Assembly: GCA_947494805.1 (NCBI GenBank)
Contig: CANLWK010000003.1
Coordinates: 186,001 to 250,000, forward strand
DNA from: an uncultured Croceitalea sp.
GTDB taxonomy: Bacteria; Bacteroidota; Bacteroidia; Flavobacteriales; Flavobacteriaceae
Length of the DNA stretch: 64,000 nt
Reading direction: 5' to 3'
The notes beneath the pieces are model-generated. The model did no database searches. It saw only the letters and a program-made list of their open reading frames with translations, and was not told the origin of the DNA. Below are positions 52,848 to 61,522 of the stretch, piece after piece (position 1 is the first letter of the stretch; every line of letters begins with the position of its first letter). The position numbers and the translations under genes are program-made.

Positions 52848-54515
52848 TTATGCGTTACTTTTAATTTTTCCGTTTTCGAGGGTTACTACCCTTCCACATT
52901 TTTTGATCCAATTCTCATCATTACTAACAACCACCAAGCTCCATGGGCGTTCACTATCCGTTAAAAAGTCCATGATGCGCAATGCTTCTTGGTGGTCAAA
53001 CTGATCCAATGGATCACGTAGTACCAGTAATTTTGGTCTTTTGACTATACTACGGGCCAAAACAATTTTTTTGGCCACGGTATATGAAATCTGTTTTCCT
53101 TCAGGATAAATAATGGTATCAAGACCATCGTCCATTTCTTTGACAATACGCTGTAAGCCGGTCGCCTCAAGAACCCACAGTACATCTTCTTTGCTTATTG
53201 ATGGATCGTTGAACGTGATGTTTTCCAATAAGGTGCCCTCAAAAGGTGTCTCCAGTTTTAGCGATTGACCGATCTTGGCCCTGAAGTGGCTTAAATTCTC
53301 TGATTTCAACCGTACTTCATTCACATAGATATTACCATTGTCGGGCTCAAGTAGACCTGAAATGACATGAAGCAAGGTAGACTTGCCCGAACCGTTTGCA
53401 CCTTGCACCAATATGCGCTCTTTTCGGGTGATGGTCAGCGAAAGATCATCTAAGATTCTGCGCTGGGTGTTCGGTATTTTATAGGTAACCTTATCCAATT
53501 CCATCGTGAAATTTTCTTGGTCAAAAAGATCCAAGCTCCTTTGGTCAGGCTCGACCTCTTTGTCGACCACCTGCCCCAATTTTTCCAATGAGGTCAAGAC
53601 ATCATAAAATGACTCTAGGCCAACAATCAGTTTCTCTACAGAGCTGATTACCAAAAGAATAATAATCTCAGCCGCTACAAATTGACCAATATTCATCTCT
53701 TGGTTCAATACCAAGAGGCCACCAATAATCAATAACCCGCCAGTGACCAAAATTTTAAATCCGATCATTTGTACGAACTGTAGCACCAATATTCTAAAGT
53801 GGCTCTCGCGTGCTTCAAGATATCCAGTAACCAAACTATCGTTTTTATTCAGGGCATGATTCGTTTTTCCCGATAGTTTAAAGCTGACTATTGAGCGGGC
53901 AACTTCTTGAATCCAGTGGGCCACCTTATATTTTTGTTTAGATTCTTTTAAACTGGTTTCAAGGCCTTTGGTAATCGTATACTTGAACACCACGTAGATT
54001 AGCGCCAACAAAAGCACTCCATAAACGATGAAGAATGGATGGTACAACGATAACAATAAGAGACCAAAAATGATTTGTAGCAATGCCGTCGGAAAGTCAA
54101 TCAATAATTTTGAAACCCCTTTCTGGATATTTAGGGTATCAAAAAAGCGATTGGCAAGCTCTGGTGGATAAAAGTTGCGCAGCTCAGACATCTTTATTTT
54201 CGGAAATCGGTAAGCAAACTCAAAAGATGATCTGGTGAAAATTTTCTGCTGAACATTTTCAATAATGCGTATTTGCATCAATTGTAAAACCCCAACAAAA
54301 GCAACCCCCAAAGTAACCAGAATGACAAGTATGATCCAAGAGGTGCTTACTTGTGCACCCTGAATCAGGTTGATAATGGCCTGTATGCCCAATGGCAGTG
54401 ACAAACTTACCAACCCTGCAAAAATTGCATAGTAAAATATCTGAAGTACGTCCTTTTTGTCGAGCCTCAGTAGATTGACCAAGCGTTGCCAGGCCGTTAG
54501 TATATTTTTAGCCAT
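52848..54515 (-). CDS. ABC exporter with degenerate ATPase domain
   Basis: The 555-residue half-transporter has about six membrane helices (about 20-300) and an ABC-type ATPase domain (about 335-555). Walker A is intact, GANGSGKST (372-380). The rest is degraded: the LSGGQ signature is ISYTV (476-480), Walker B reads LLVLRDP with Arg500-Asp501 in place of Asp-Glu, and the H-loop His is Asn532 (VSNDENW). ATP can bind, but hydrolysis by a homodimer looks impaired, although no partner ATPase is encoded nearby. Together with HlyD and TolC it should span the envelope; the cargo is unknown. Confidence 0.9.
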   Translation of the reverse strand: MAKNILTAWQRLVNLLRLDKKDVLQIFYYAIFAGLVSLSLPLGIQAIINLIQGAQVSTSWIILVILVTLGVAFVGVLQLMQIRIIENVQQKIFTRSSFEFAYRFPKIKMSELRNFYPPELANRFFDTLNIQKGVSKLLIDFPTALLQIIFGLLLLSLYHPFFIVYGVLLLALIYVVFKYTITKGLETSLKESKQKYKVAHWIQEVARSIVSFKLSGKTNHALNKNDSLVTGYLEARESHFRILVLQFVQMIGFKILVTGGLLIIGGLLVLNQEMNIGQFVAAEIIILLVISSVEKLIVGLESFYDVLTSLEKLGQVVDKEVEPDQRSLDLFDQENFTMELDKVTYKIPNTQRRILDDLSLTITRKERILVQGANGSGKSTLLHVISGLLEPDNGNIYVNEVRLKSENLSHFRAKIGQSLKLETPFEGTLLENITFNDPSISKEDVLWVLEATGLQRIVKEMDDGLDTIIYPEGKQISYTVAKKIVLARSIVKRPKLLVLRDPLDQFDHQEALRIMDFLTDSERPWSLVVVSNDENWIKKCGRVVTLENGKIKSNA

Positions 54516-55197
54516 TGTACGTAGGTTGGTTTAGTGTTTTAAATACGAGGTCGGTAAAATACTTTCCTGGGGACATTTGATCGTTGCAACTGGTAAGTGT
54601 CGGAAAATGTTCTTTCAAAAAGTATTGGTGCAATACGCCTTCAAGAATCGTACTCGCCAAACTCGAAGCAAACTTGTACGATGGTGAATAATCTCTTATC
54701 ATCTGCTCAAAGCGATTCACCATGCGCTTGTAAATAACAAAATACCCTTGTTTGTTCTCTTCGTCCACTTCTTTCGTCAAAAATGATTTTGAAGATTCGT
54801 TGACCACAATCTTGCTCAATTTAGGTTCATTGATATGCGAAAAAGTACTGTCTTCAACAATGCTTCTACTGATGATGTCAATGGCTTTTTCCAACTTTTC
54901 TTTTGAGTTTGACATACTGTTGGTAGAGAAAACAAGTTGATACTCTAACCAACCCCAGTACCATGAAGTCAGATATACCAATAATTTATGCTTATTCTCA
55001 AAATATCGATATATCGAGCTTTCGTTAGATCCTATGACCGCTCCAAGTTTCTTAAATGTAAAGCTCTCGAAACCGATATCATCAATCATCAAAATACTGT
55101 GTTCAATGATACGTTTACCCAGTTCAGAAGATTCTGGATCTTTGAGGTAAATCTTTTCATTTACCGCTATTTTAACAGTTTGTAATAGTCTTTCCAT
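54508..55197 (-). CDS. TetR-family transcriptional regulator
   Basis: The 229-residue protein has an N-terminal HTH (about 25-65: ILMIDDIGFESFTFKKLGAVIGSNESSIYRYFENKHKLL in family layout) and a helical ligand domain. It heads the operon and overlaps the ABC gene by 8 bp, so it most likely controls the efflux genes and itself. A 12-bp palindrome sits upstream between its start and -7 element region. Confidence 0.9.
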   Translation of the reverse strand: MERLLQTVKIAVNEKIYLKDPESSELGKRIIEHSILMIDDIGFESFTFKKLGAVIGSNESSIYRYFENKHKLLVYLTSWYWGWLEYQLVFSTNSMSNSKEKLEKAIDIISRSIVEDSTFSHINEPKLSKIVVNESSKSFLTKEVDEENKQGYFVIYKRMVNRFEQMIRDYSPSYKFASSLASTILEGVLHQYFLKEHFPTLTSCNDQMSPGKYFTDLVFKTLNQPTYNG

Positions 55198-55221
55198 GCT
55201 ACAAAACCTAAATTTTTATTT

Positions 55222-55254
55222 CAAATATAATAGCATTACTTTTATTATATAATA
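55222..55254. promoter_or_regulatory. Promoter and palindromic operator of the TetR-ABC operon
   Basis: The minus strand has TATATTTG (55222-55229), an exact TANNTTTG match. The perfect 12-bp palindrome TATTATATAATA at 55243-55254 lies just upstream of it, in the region RNA polymerase would contact, as expected of a TetR-type repressor site. Confidence 0.45.
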
Positions 55255-55332
55255 GTTTAACTAACTTTTAACGGTAGTCTAACTTGCTTTCTTAAGTGTA
55301 TAATCTATATTTACTATACTAAATGCTTGCCT

Positions 55333-55695
55333 ATGAAGCAGTACTCTACACTTATAGTTTTATTGTTTTTTGCTGTCTCAGCTTTTGGTCAAGGTGAAAA
55401 CTATGTCAAAAAATTTGAGTATTTTGAAGAGACCCGGGGTGATTGGAATGGCGATTTGATTTTGACATTGCCCATCAATGAAACGGTTCAATTGCAAAAC
55501 ACTTTGGCCTCCTCATCTGGACTTGGACCCACATTCAACTATTACGGCGTCGTAGTGGTTGTTGACCAAGTTGATATTTTGCCCAATGGCAATAAACAAT
55601 TGATCATACGCAGGGAAGACGGTCGTGATTTTTATGGTTATAGACCGACCTTAAAAGCAATTTTGGTAACTAACACTTTTATAGAACAACCTTAA
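55333..55695 (+). CDS. Small secreted protein of unknown function
   Basis: From the ATG at 55333 the product has 120 residues: signal peptide (to SAFGQ, about 20) and a beta-rich mature part of 100 residues with many aromatic and charged residues, such as YVKKFEYFEETRGDWNGD, and a C-terminal RREDGRDFYGYRP. No lipobox or sorting domain. The following gene, 12 bp downstream, encodes a second small secreted protein, so they form a unit. I do not recognise either. Confidence 0.6.
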   Translation: MKQYSTLIVLLFFAVSAFGQGENYVKKFEYFEETRGDWNGDLILTLPINETVQLQNTLASSSGLGPTFNYYGVVVVVDQVDILPNGNKQLIIRREDGRDFYGYRPTLKAILVTNTFIEQP

Positions 55696-55707
55696 AATAA
55701 ACACAAT

Positions 55708-56091
55708 ATGAAACAACTTTTAGTCTTAACCGCATTCTTCTTTGCCTTAGCCAGCGTGTATGCACAAGAAGATTACTCTGAAATGGTCAAAGTAGGTGAT
55801 TTACTTTATATAGATGCACCATCTGCCAATAGTTACAAACACATTGATATCCCAAGAAAGAACTTTATCATCAAAAGAGGTGGTATTGCCAACATGTCTT
55901 CTATAAGAAACACCGCCGTTATCGTTACCAAAATCGATACGGGCAACGACCCAAAAGTTACATTTAAGAAGTCTAACGGAAGTAAATTTTTCAACGCGTT
56001 TCGCACTATGTCCGCCGATCTGAACAAAGCAATTGAAAGTGGCGAACTTGAAATTAGAAACACAAAAAAGAAAGATTCACTCACAAGATAG
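55708..56091 (+). CDS. Small secreted protein of unknown function
   Basis: The 127-residue product has a signal peptide (to VYAQ, residue 20) and a mature domain with GDLLYIDAPSANSYKHIDIPRKN (about 31-53) and FKKSNGSKFFNAF (about 90-102). I recall small flavobacterial secreted proteins with this IDIPRKNxIIKRG stretch, but no function. It is probably co-transcribed with the preceding gene. Confidence 0.6.
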   Translation: MKQLLVLTAFFFALASVYAQEDYSEMVKVGDLLYIDAPSANSYKHIDIPRKNFIIKRGGIANMSSIRNTAVIVTKIDTGNDPKVTFKKSNGSKFFNAFRTMSADLNKAIESGELEIRNTKKKDSLTR

Positions 56092-56172
56092 TTTTGCTCT
56101 CCTTAAAGCACTTGTATCAGTCAATTATTGCTAGTTTTTGATTTGATATAGGTGCTTTTTTAATGCTTATTT

Positions 56173-56487
56173 ATGGTTCTGATTCACATATCTTGCGAAA
56201 CATCAAAACAGGCCAACGCCATCGTAGATTTTTTAATTGATGAAAAGCTCATGCTCAATGCACTGGTTTCTGATAAATTATTACATAAACAGCTTGATTG
56301 CGGTAAACGAACCAGTCAGAAACATTATCTTATCATGGGCACTACCAAGGCATTGCTTTTTCAGAAAATCAACCAAAGAGTCCGCGATGCCTACCCACAA
56401 AGAACGCCTTTAATCTACGCCATGCCCATTGTATATATGGATGATGCCCAGACAACAGAGCTTAAAATAGAAACCGAAAAAGTCTGA
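56173..56487 (+). CDS. CutA-like (PII-fold) protein
   Basis: The 104-residue protein resembles CutA1 in length and strand order: VLIHISCETSKQANAIVDFLIDEKLMLNALV (2-32) gives the first beta-alpha unit and VRDAYPQRTPLIYAMPIVYMD (about 73-93) the C-terminal strand. CutA forms trimers with the same fold as PII proteins. The copper-linked Trp/Cys pattern is not clearly kept. It ends 22 bp before the end of the convergent LysR gene, next to the SbtA operon. Confidence 0.75.
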   Translation: MVLIHISCETSKQANAIVDFLIDEKLMLNALVSDKLLHKQLDCGKRTSQKHYLIMGTTKALLFQKINQRVRDAYPQRTPLIYAMPIVYMDDAQTTELKIETEKV

Positions 56488-56508
56488 TTAATAATAAGAG
56501 GTTATTGT

Positions 56509-57426
56509 CTATTTTGAGAACCAATTGAACTCTTCGGCAATAATTCTTTCTTTTTCGTTTTGAATAAAGGTCAAAAAAGCCTCTGTAACCGGGGTAAACT
56601 TCTTCTGATTAAGCCAAATCAGGCGCCACATGGTCTTTATGGGCAGTTGTTTCTGATCAACAATGAACAGGTCTTTGTTCTTCAGTTCATTTTTAATACC
56701 GATGATGGGCATGATTGAACAGCCCAAACCGGCAATGACCGCTTGCTTTACAGCCTCGTTTGAGGTCAACTCAATCTTTTTGCCAATAACTACTTTTTGT
56801 TTGAAAAGATACTCTTCCATAGCAGCACGAGTAGCAGACCCTTTTTCACGAAAGATAAGGGGCACCTGTTTTAAAAAATCTTTTTTGTTCTTTTCTTTTC
56901 CAATCAAGCTTCGACCTACTACCAAATAGAGCTGATTGCTCATTAACTCAATTGAATTTACGTTTAAATCACGAGGCAGTACAGAAACTGACGCAAGATC
57001 TACCTGGTTCTGCTCAAGACTCTGAATGACTTGTGCTTTATTGGTGACATCGATTTGTAAATCAATAGCTGGGTGTTGCCTCAAGAAATCTGAAATAAAA
57101 TAAGGAATCACATACTTGGCTGTCGATACCACAGAAATTTTAAGCTGGCCCACCAGTTGACCCTTATAAGCCTCAGCTTTGTACTTTATGTTGTGCACCT
57201 CATCCAATATGCGCTCACAGGCTCTTGCGATGTCTTTTCCAAAATCGGTGACATAAAGTCGTCTACCAATAATCTCGGTCAGTGGAATTTCAAACTGATC
57301 TTGAAACTTTTTTAACTGAATTGATATGGCAGGTTGGGTCAAATGTAACTCTTCAGATGCTTTGGTAACACTTTGAAGTTCTGCCACTTTCAAGAAAATA
57401 CGCAGCTGGTTTAAGGTATAATTCAT
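56509..57426 (-). CDS. LysR-family transcriptional regulator
   Basis: From the ATG at 57426 the protein has 305 residues (an ATG three codons upstream is equally possible). It has the LysR N-terminal HTH (about 5-62, LRIFLKVAELQSVTKASEELHLTQPAISIQLKKF region) and a type 2 periplasmic-binding-like effector domain (about 90-290). It faces the bicarbonate-permease operon and probably controls it; a CbbR/CmpR-type role in carbon assimilation is a family-level inference. Confidence 0.92.
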   Translation of the reverse strand: MNYTLNQLRIFLKVAELQSVTKASEELHLTQPAISIQLKKFQDQFEIPLTEIIGRRLYVTDFGKDIARACERILDEVHNIKYKAEAYKGQLVGQLKISVVSTAKYVIPYFISDFLRQHPAIDLQIDVTNKAQVIQSLEQNQVDLASVSVLPRDLNVNSIELMSNQLYLVVGRSLIGKEKNKKDFLKQVPLIFREKGSATRAAMEEYLFKQKVVIGKKIELTSNEAVKQAVIAGLGCSIMPIIGIKNELKNKDLFIVDQKQLPIKTMWRLIWLNQKKFTPVTEAFLTFIQNEKERIIAEEFNWFSK

Positions 57427-57453
57427 AATATTCATTAATGTCTTCCATTATAA

Positions 57454-57469
57454 ATATAAATATTTATAT
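57454..57469. promoter_or_regulatory. Candidate LysR operator (16-bp palindrome)
   Basis: ATATAAATATTTATAT is a perfect palindrome in the 81-bp intergenic region between the LysR gene and the SbtA operon. It is AT-only, so it may be partly chance, but T-N11-A type operators of this kind are typical for LysR proteins. Confidence 0.4.
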
Positions 57470-57507
57470 ATGAACTATTTGTTTCAATTTTGTCAAAAAA
57501 TAAAATT

Positions 57508-57750
57508 ATGCTCTTTAAACTTCAAATGTCAGAGGATACAGCTGTCAAGCGAATAGTATTCAACTGGAGTACGATAAGGTACCATTTATGTTATGCCCTT
57601 ATGGCACTTATTTTCGGTGGAGTTCTGATGCTATCTGCACTCAATGGCTTTTTGTTTTTCGGCTGGCTCGCAGGTTCAATGCTGATTGTTCTGGGCTTAA
57701 TGACCATACATCTCATTCAAAATCAACAAACCACAAAAACTAAATCTTAA
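57508..57750 (+). CDS. Small membrane protein of the SbtA cluster
   Basis: From the ATG at 57508 the product is 80 residues: a soluble N-terminal third (MSEDTAVKRIVFNWSTIRYH) then two membrane helices (about 28-46 and 48-66) and a short polar tail. No family is recognised. It is the first gene of the operon divergent to LysR; next gene is 12 bp away. Confidence 0.65.
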   Translation: MLFKLQMSEDTAVKRIVFNWSTIRYHLCYALMALIFGGVLMLSALNGFLFFGWLAGSMLIVLGLMTIHLIQNQQTTKTKS

Positions 57751-57761
57751 AAATTTAAAAT

Positions 57762-58055
57762 ATGGAAACTATAGTTAAGACAGATCAAAAAATTCAATTG
57801 GTAGATGGCAGTTTTACGCCTTCTGAAGCAGCTGATGTTATTCTAGCGCTACTCGATGAAAAAATTAATTTTCACAAATTGCAACGAATCTCATGGTGTG
57901 AGGGACATGCTGATGCCAACACTCAATACCCTGATGACCGTATTAAAGAATTAGAAAACGAAAAAAGGATAACCAAAGAGTTTATAGCAAGCGTTCGCAA
58001 TCAAAACAAAAGATTACGAATTAATGGAGTTCTTGAAATCTCTCTGGAAGAGTAG
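57762..58055 (+). CDS. Conserved small protein of the SbtA cluster
   Basis: The 97-residue protein has no signal peptide or membrane helix; it starts METIVKTDQK and has LVDGSFTPSEAADVILALLDEKINFHKLQ (14-43), then a helical middle and the end INGVLEISLEE. I recall the FTPSEAADVxxxLxxxKI pattern from flavobacteria but no function. Being between the membrane gene and sbtA in one operon, with 3-bp spacing to sbtA, it may be a cytoplasmic partner of the permease. Confidence 0.7.
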   Translation: METIVKTDQKIQLVDGSFTPSEAADVILALLDEKINFHKLQRISWCEGHADANTQYPDDRIKELENEKRITKEFIASVRNQNKRLRINGVLEISLEE

Positions 58056-58058
58056 TGC

Positions 58059-59021
58059 ATGGATCTTCACTTACTGATAGATAACCTTACAAATCCGGCT
58101 TTACTTTTCTTCTTTTTGGGCATCATTGCGGTGCAGCTCAAAAGCGACTTGGAAATTCCGCCGAACTCTTCAAAATTTATATCACTTTACCTACTTTTTG
58201 CCATTGGTTTCAAAGGTGGCCTTGAGCTCTCGCACAGTGAGCTTAACCTAGAAATTCTATGGTCACTGGTATTCGGTATTGTACTTGCTGTAATCGTACC
58301 TATTTATTCATATTTCATTTTAAGGAGAAAATTTTCTGTTGAAAATTCAGGTGCCATTGCAGCTGCGTATGGTTCTGTAAGTGCCGTAACTTTTGTGACC
58401 GCCATCTCTTTTCTAGAAATGGAGCAAATCGATTTCGGGGGTCACATGGTTGCGGTCATGGCATTAATGGAAGCACCGTCCATCATCGTCGGTGTGCTGT
58501 TGATGTCCTTTTTCAAAAAAGAGAAACCAAAAAATGGTGACTTCAAAAGAGTTTTGCACCATGCATTGACCAATGGCTCGGTACTCTTGATTTTAGGTAG
58601 CTTAACCATAGGGTTTTTGGCTAATGATCAACAAGCCCAGGGCATCAAACCCTTTACCACTGACATTTTCAAAGGGTTCTTGGCCGTGTTCTTGCTCGAC
58701 ATGGGCATTACCAGTGGCAAAAAACTCAAAGACTTCATAAAAAAAGGTGGGTTTGCACTAGTATTTGCCATTATTGTACCCATCGTCAACGGCTTTTTCG
58801 TTTCTTGGTTCAGCAAATTTATCACTGATGCAGCGGGCAACCGTTTTCTCTTTGCCATTCTAGCTGCGAGTGCTTCGTATATTGCCGTGCCGGCTGCCAT
58901 GCGTCTTGCGGCCCCAAAGGCAAATCCTAGTTTATACTTGCCCATGGCCTTGGCCATTACCTTTCCGTTCAATATTACATTGGGCATGCCCCTTTATATG
59001 TATATTGTACAAAACTTTTAA
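58059..59021 (+). CDS. SbtA-like sodium-dependent bicarbonate permease
   Basis: The 320-residue protein has about ten helices in two inverted five-helix halves, starting LIDNLTNPALLFFFLGIIA (6-24) and with FKGGLELSH (about 50-58), GAIAAAYGSVSAVTFVTA (about 101-118) and AASASYIAVPAAMRLAAPKANPS (about 268-290), matching the SbtA family (DUF897). In cyanobacteria SbtA imports bicarbonate with sodium and is inhibited by the PII-like SbtB. In a heterotroph bicarbonate may feed anaplerotic carboxylation. It follows the 97-residue protein by 3 bp and precedes tag by 6 bp. Confidence 0.9.
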   Translation: MDLHLLIDNLTNPALLFFFLGIIAVQLKSDLEIPPNSSKFISLYLLFAIGFKGGLELSHSELNLEILWSLVFGIVLAVIVPIYSYFILRRKFSVENSGAIAAAYGSVSAVTFVTAISFLEMEQIDFGGHMVAVMALMEAPSIIVGVLLMSFFKKEKPKNGDFKRVLHHALTNGSVLLILGSLTIGFLANDQQAQGIKPFTTDIFKGFLAVFLLDMGITSGKKLKDFIKKGGFALVFAIIVPIVNGFFVSWFSKFITDAAGNRFLFAILAASASYIAVPAAMRLAAPKANPSLYLPMALAITFPFNITLGMPLYMYIVQNF

Positions 59022-59027
59022 TGGACA

Positions 59028-59591
59028 ATGGAAAAACATCGCTGTGGTTGGTGCTTGGGCGACCCACTTTATGAAGCATATCACGATGAAGAATGGGGCG
59101 TGCCCGTCAAAGATGACGCTACCTTGTTTGAATTTCTAATATTGGAAACCTTTCAAGCCGGATTAAGCTGGATTACCGTCCTTAGAAAAAGGGACAATTT
59201 CAGAAAGGCCTTTGACCATTTCGACTATAAGAAGATAACTGCTTATGACCAAGACAAAGTCGATGCATTACTTAAAGACACAGGTATAATTAGAAACAAA
59301 TTAAAGGTAAATGCCACAATATCAAATGCCAAGGCCTTTATGCAAGTTCAAGAAGAATTTGGGAGTTTTAGTACTTATATCTGGGGATTCGTAGATGGAA
59401 AACCTATTAAGAATGCCCTGAAGAATTACAAAGATGCTCCGGCCAATACCGAACTATCGGATGCTATCAGCAAAGACCTTAAGAAAAGAGGCTTTAAATT
59501 TGTGGGAAGCACTGTCGTATATGCCTTTATGCAGGCTACGGGAATGGTAAACGACCATGAAACCAGTTGTTTTAGATATCATGAAGTATAA
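59028..59591 (+). CDS. tag: DNA-3-methyladenine glycosylase I
   Basis: The 187-residue protein begins with CGWCLGDPLYEAYHDEEWG (6-24), the Tag N terminus. The four zinc ligands of E. coli Tag are all present with an offset of two: Cys6, His19, His177 and Cys181 (NDHETSCF). It excises 3-methyladenine from alkylated DNA. It is 6 bp downstream of the permease gene; the start is overlapped at its end by 11 bp with the next gene. Confidence 0.96.
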   Translation: MEKHRCGWCLGDPLYEAYHDEEWGVPVKDDATLFEFLILETFQAGLSWITVLRKRDNFRKAFDHFDYKKITAYDQDKVDALLKDTGIIRNKLKVNATISNAKAFMQVQEEFGSFSTYIWGFVDGKPIKNALKNYKDAPANTELSDAISKDLKKRGFKFVGSTVVYAFMQATGMVNDHETSCFRYHEV

Positions 59592-60162
59592 GATTCTCAT
59601 CGTGTTTTTTCTTGTAAGTATAGTGGCTAGCTTAGCCCAAACAAAGCAAGAACGTGAACTTCGTATTGCTGAGGATGAGCTTCCTGAAAATGTACTTCAG
59701 CACTTAAAAGACTATATCACATCTGCCAAACGACTTCGCTTTTACAAAGAGCAAGATGGCACAAAATCGTCTTACGAAGTAAAATTCAAAAAAGACAAAC
59801 TCCACTACAGTGTAGAGTTTGACGAAAATGGCACTTTAGAAGATGTTGAATTCATTATCAAACCAACTGATATTCCTGAGGACACCTATCTTTCTATTAC
59901 TGCATACTTAAACAAAACTTTTAAAAAACCACGTGTTAAAAAAATACAGCAGCAGTACTTGGCCAAAGATGGTACACATAAAAACGTCTTAAAAAATGCT
60001 TTTCAAAACTTACTGATTCAACAATTGAACTATGAATTGATCATCAGCAGTAAAGACGACTCAGGGTTCAACGAGTACGAACTGACTTTTAATGCCGAGG
60101 GCAAGCACCTATTGACCAGAAAAGCTGTAAAATCAAAATATGACCATGTGCTTTACCCATAA
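59581..60162 (+). CDS. Secreted PepSY-like protein
   Basis: From the ATG at 59581 the product is 193 residues with a signal peptide (to ASLAQ, about 19) and two repeats of a PepSY-like fold: ELPENVLQHLKDY followed by strands YEVKFKKDKLHYSVEFDENG, then a second domain from about 103. PepSY domains bind or inhibit peptidases and metals. It overlaps tag by 11 bp and the DUF2490 gene by 23 bp, so the three are one transcript. Confidence 0.7.
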   Translation: MKYKILIVFFLVSIVASLAQTKQERELRIAEDELPENVLQHLKDYITSAKRLRFYKEQDGTKSSYEVKFKKDKLHYSVEFDENGTLEDVEFIIKPTDIPEDTYLSITAYLNKTFKKPRVKKIQQQYLAKDGTHKNVLKNAFQNLLIQQLNYELIISSKDDSGFNEYELTFNAEGKHLLTRKAVKSKYDHVLYP

Positions 60163-60835
60163 GCAAAGCCAGTGGACCTTGCTTTTCTTTTTCGCTGCCC
60201 TTACTTCTATTTTTGCACAAGAAAATTTGACGGGTTATTGGCAACCGTCCATGGCCATCAATTATAAGGTAACTGAAACCTACACCCACAATTTTTCACT
60301 TCAAAACCGAAACTATACATTTGACGATGAAGCGTTGGGGTTAAGTATAAGGCATCTTGATTTTGTCCATTTTTCAAACCTACAGGTACGAGACGATCAA
60401 AGTATGGCTTTTGGAATATTATATCGCATTCGAGAGACCTTTGACGGCGGTGCCAACGAAGTTCGATTGATACAGCAATACAACTTTCAGGTAAAACCGA
60501 ATGTCATTCGTTTTGGACATCGCCTACGCACTGAACAGCGAATTACCAAGGCTATTACCACGCACAGGTTTCGCTATCGCTTTAGTCTTGATTTTCCGTT
60601 GCAAGGGGAACAACTAGATGTTGGCGAACCTTACATAGTAGGAAACTTTGAAAATCTTTTGAGCGTAGCAAAAGAAACTTCACCACAATATGACACACGA
60701 CTGACCCTTAACCTAGGTTGGAAACTTTCTGATACGACCAAATTTCAGATTGGCACTGAATATCGTATTGAAGATTATGCACAGAACCTACAGCATGTGC
60801 TCTTTCTTTTAAGCACTTTCAATATTTCGCTGTAG
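60140..60835 (+). CDS. DUF2490 outer-membrane protein
   Basis: The 231-residue protein has a signal peptide (to IFAQ, about 27) and a beta-barrel-like body with alternating aromatics and RHLDFVHFSNLQVRDDQSMAFGILYRIRE, as in DUF2490; it ends FNISL. Function is unknown. It overlaps the upstream gene by 23 bp and its last 27 bp overlap antisense the end of aat. Confidence 0.8.
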   Translation: MTMCFTHKQSQWTLLFFFAALTSIFAQENLTGYWQPSMAINYKVTETYTHNFSLQNRNYTFDDEALGLSIRHLDFVHFSNLQVRDDQSMAFGILYRIRETFDGGANEVRLIQQYNFQVKPNVIRFGHRLRTEQRITKAITTHRFRYRFSLDFPLQGEQLDVGEPYIVGNFENLLSVAKETSPQYDTRLTLNLGWKLSDTTKFQIGTEYRIEDYAQNLQHVLFLLSTFNISL

Positions 60836-61504
60836 CGTTTTGATAAACAGTTCCCTAGAAATCTCTTCAGCGCCCAAACTTTCAAGATGTTGGGTATACA
60901 CTTGGCAATCGACAAGCTCATAATCATGTTCTTGCAGCTCTTGTGCCAAGTGGATGAATGCAAATTTTGAAGCGTTCGACACTAAACTGAACATACTCTC
61001 CCCACAAAAGACATGGCCTAGATCAACACCGTACAACCCACCGACCAACTTTTTATCTTGCCAAACCTCATACGATTTTGCGAACCCTTTTTCGTGCAGC
61101 ACCATGTACGCGTCTTTCATTCTAGGGGTAATCCAAGTACCATCTTGATCCTTACGTTTTAATTGGGCACATTGGTCAATTACTTCTTCAAAACATGTGT
61201 TCTTTGTCAATTGAAAATTAGACCCGGCCATCACCTTGCGCATACTTTTTGACACTTTCAACTTATTGGGGTATAAGACCATTCTCGGGTTTGGACTCCA
61301 CCACAAAATCAGGTCATCATTATTGAACCATGGAAAAATTCCGCTTTGATAGGCCAATAGAAGTCTTTCAGGTGAAAGGTCTCCCCCTACGGCAAGCAAT
61401 CCTTCTTCGTTGGCTTGTTCAACTGGCGGAAATGCCAGTCTATCACCTAAGAAGAACAAGGGCTTATTTTTACCTTTGTTTTCCATGCGAGCAATTTTTT
61501 GCAT
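60809..61504 (-). CDS. aat: Leucyl/phenylalanyl-tRNA-protein transferase
   Basis: The 231-residue protein has the Aat core: FPPVEQANEEGLLAVGGDLSPERLL (about 25-49), YQSGIFPWFN (about 52-61), WWSPNPRMVLYP (about 68-79) and GLYGVDLGHVFCGESMFS (about 152-169). It adds Leu or Phe to proteins with N-terminal Lys or Arg for degradation by ClpAP. The start may instead be the ATG at 61486. It lies 18 bp downstream of the atoE-like gene on the same strand. Confidence 0.94.
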   Translation of the reverse strand: MQKIARMENKGKNKPLFFLGDRLAFPPVEQANEEGLLAVGGDLSPERLLLAYQSGIFPWFNNDDLILWWSPNPRMVLYPNKLKVSKSMRKVMAGSNFQLTKNTCFEEVIDQCAQLKRKDQDGTWITPRMKDAYMVLHEKGFAKSYEVWQDKKLVGGLYGVDLGHVFCGESMFSLVSNASKFAFIHLAQELQEHDYELVDCQVYTQHLESLGAEEISRELFIKTLQRNIESA

Positions 61505-61522
61505 AAAATTAGGGATTATCCT

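Noticed and set aside
57454-57469. Strong operator claim for the AT-only palindrome
   Set aside because: Low-complexity AT palindromes are frequent in such AT-rich gaps, so it was kept only as a weak candidate.
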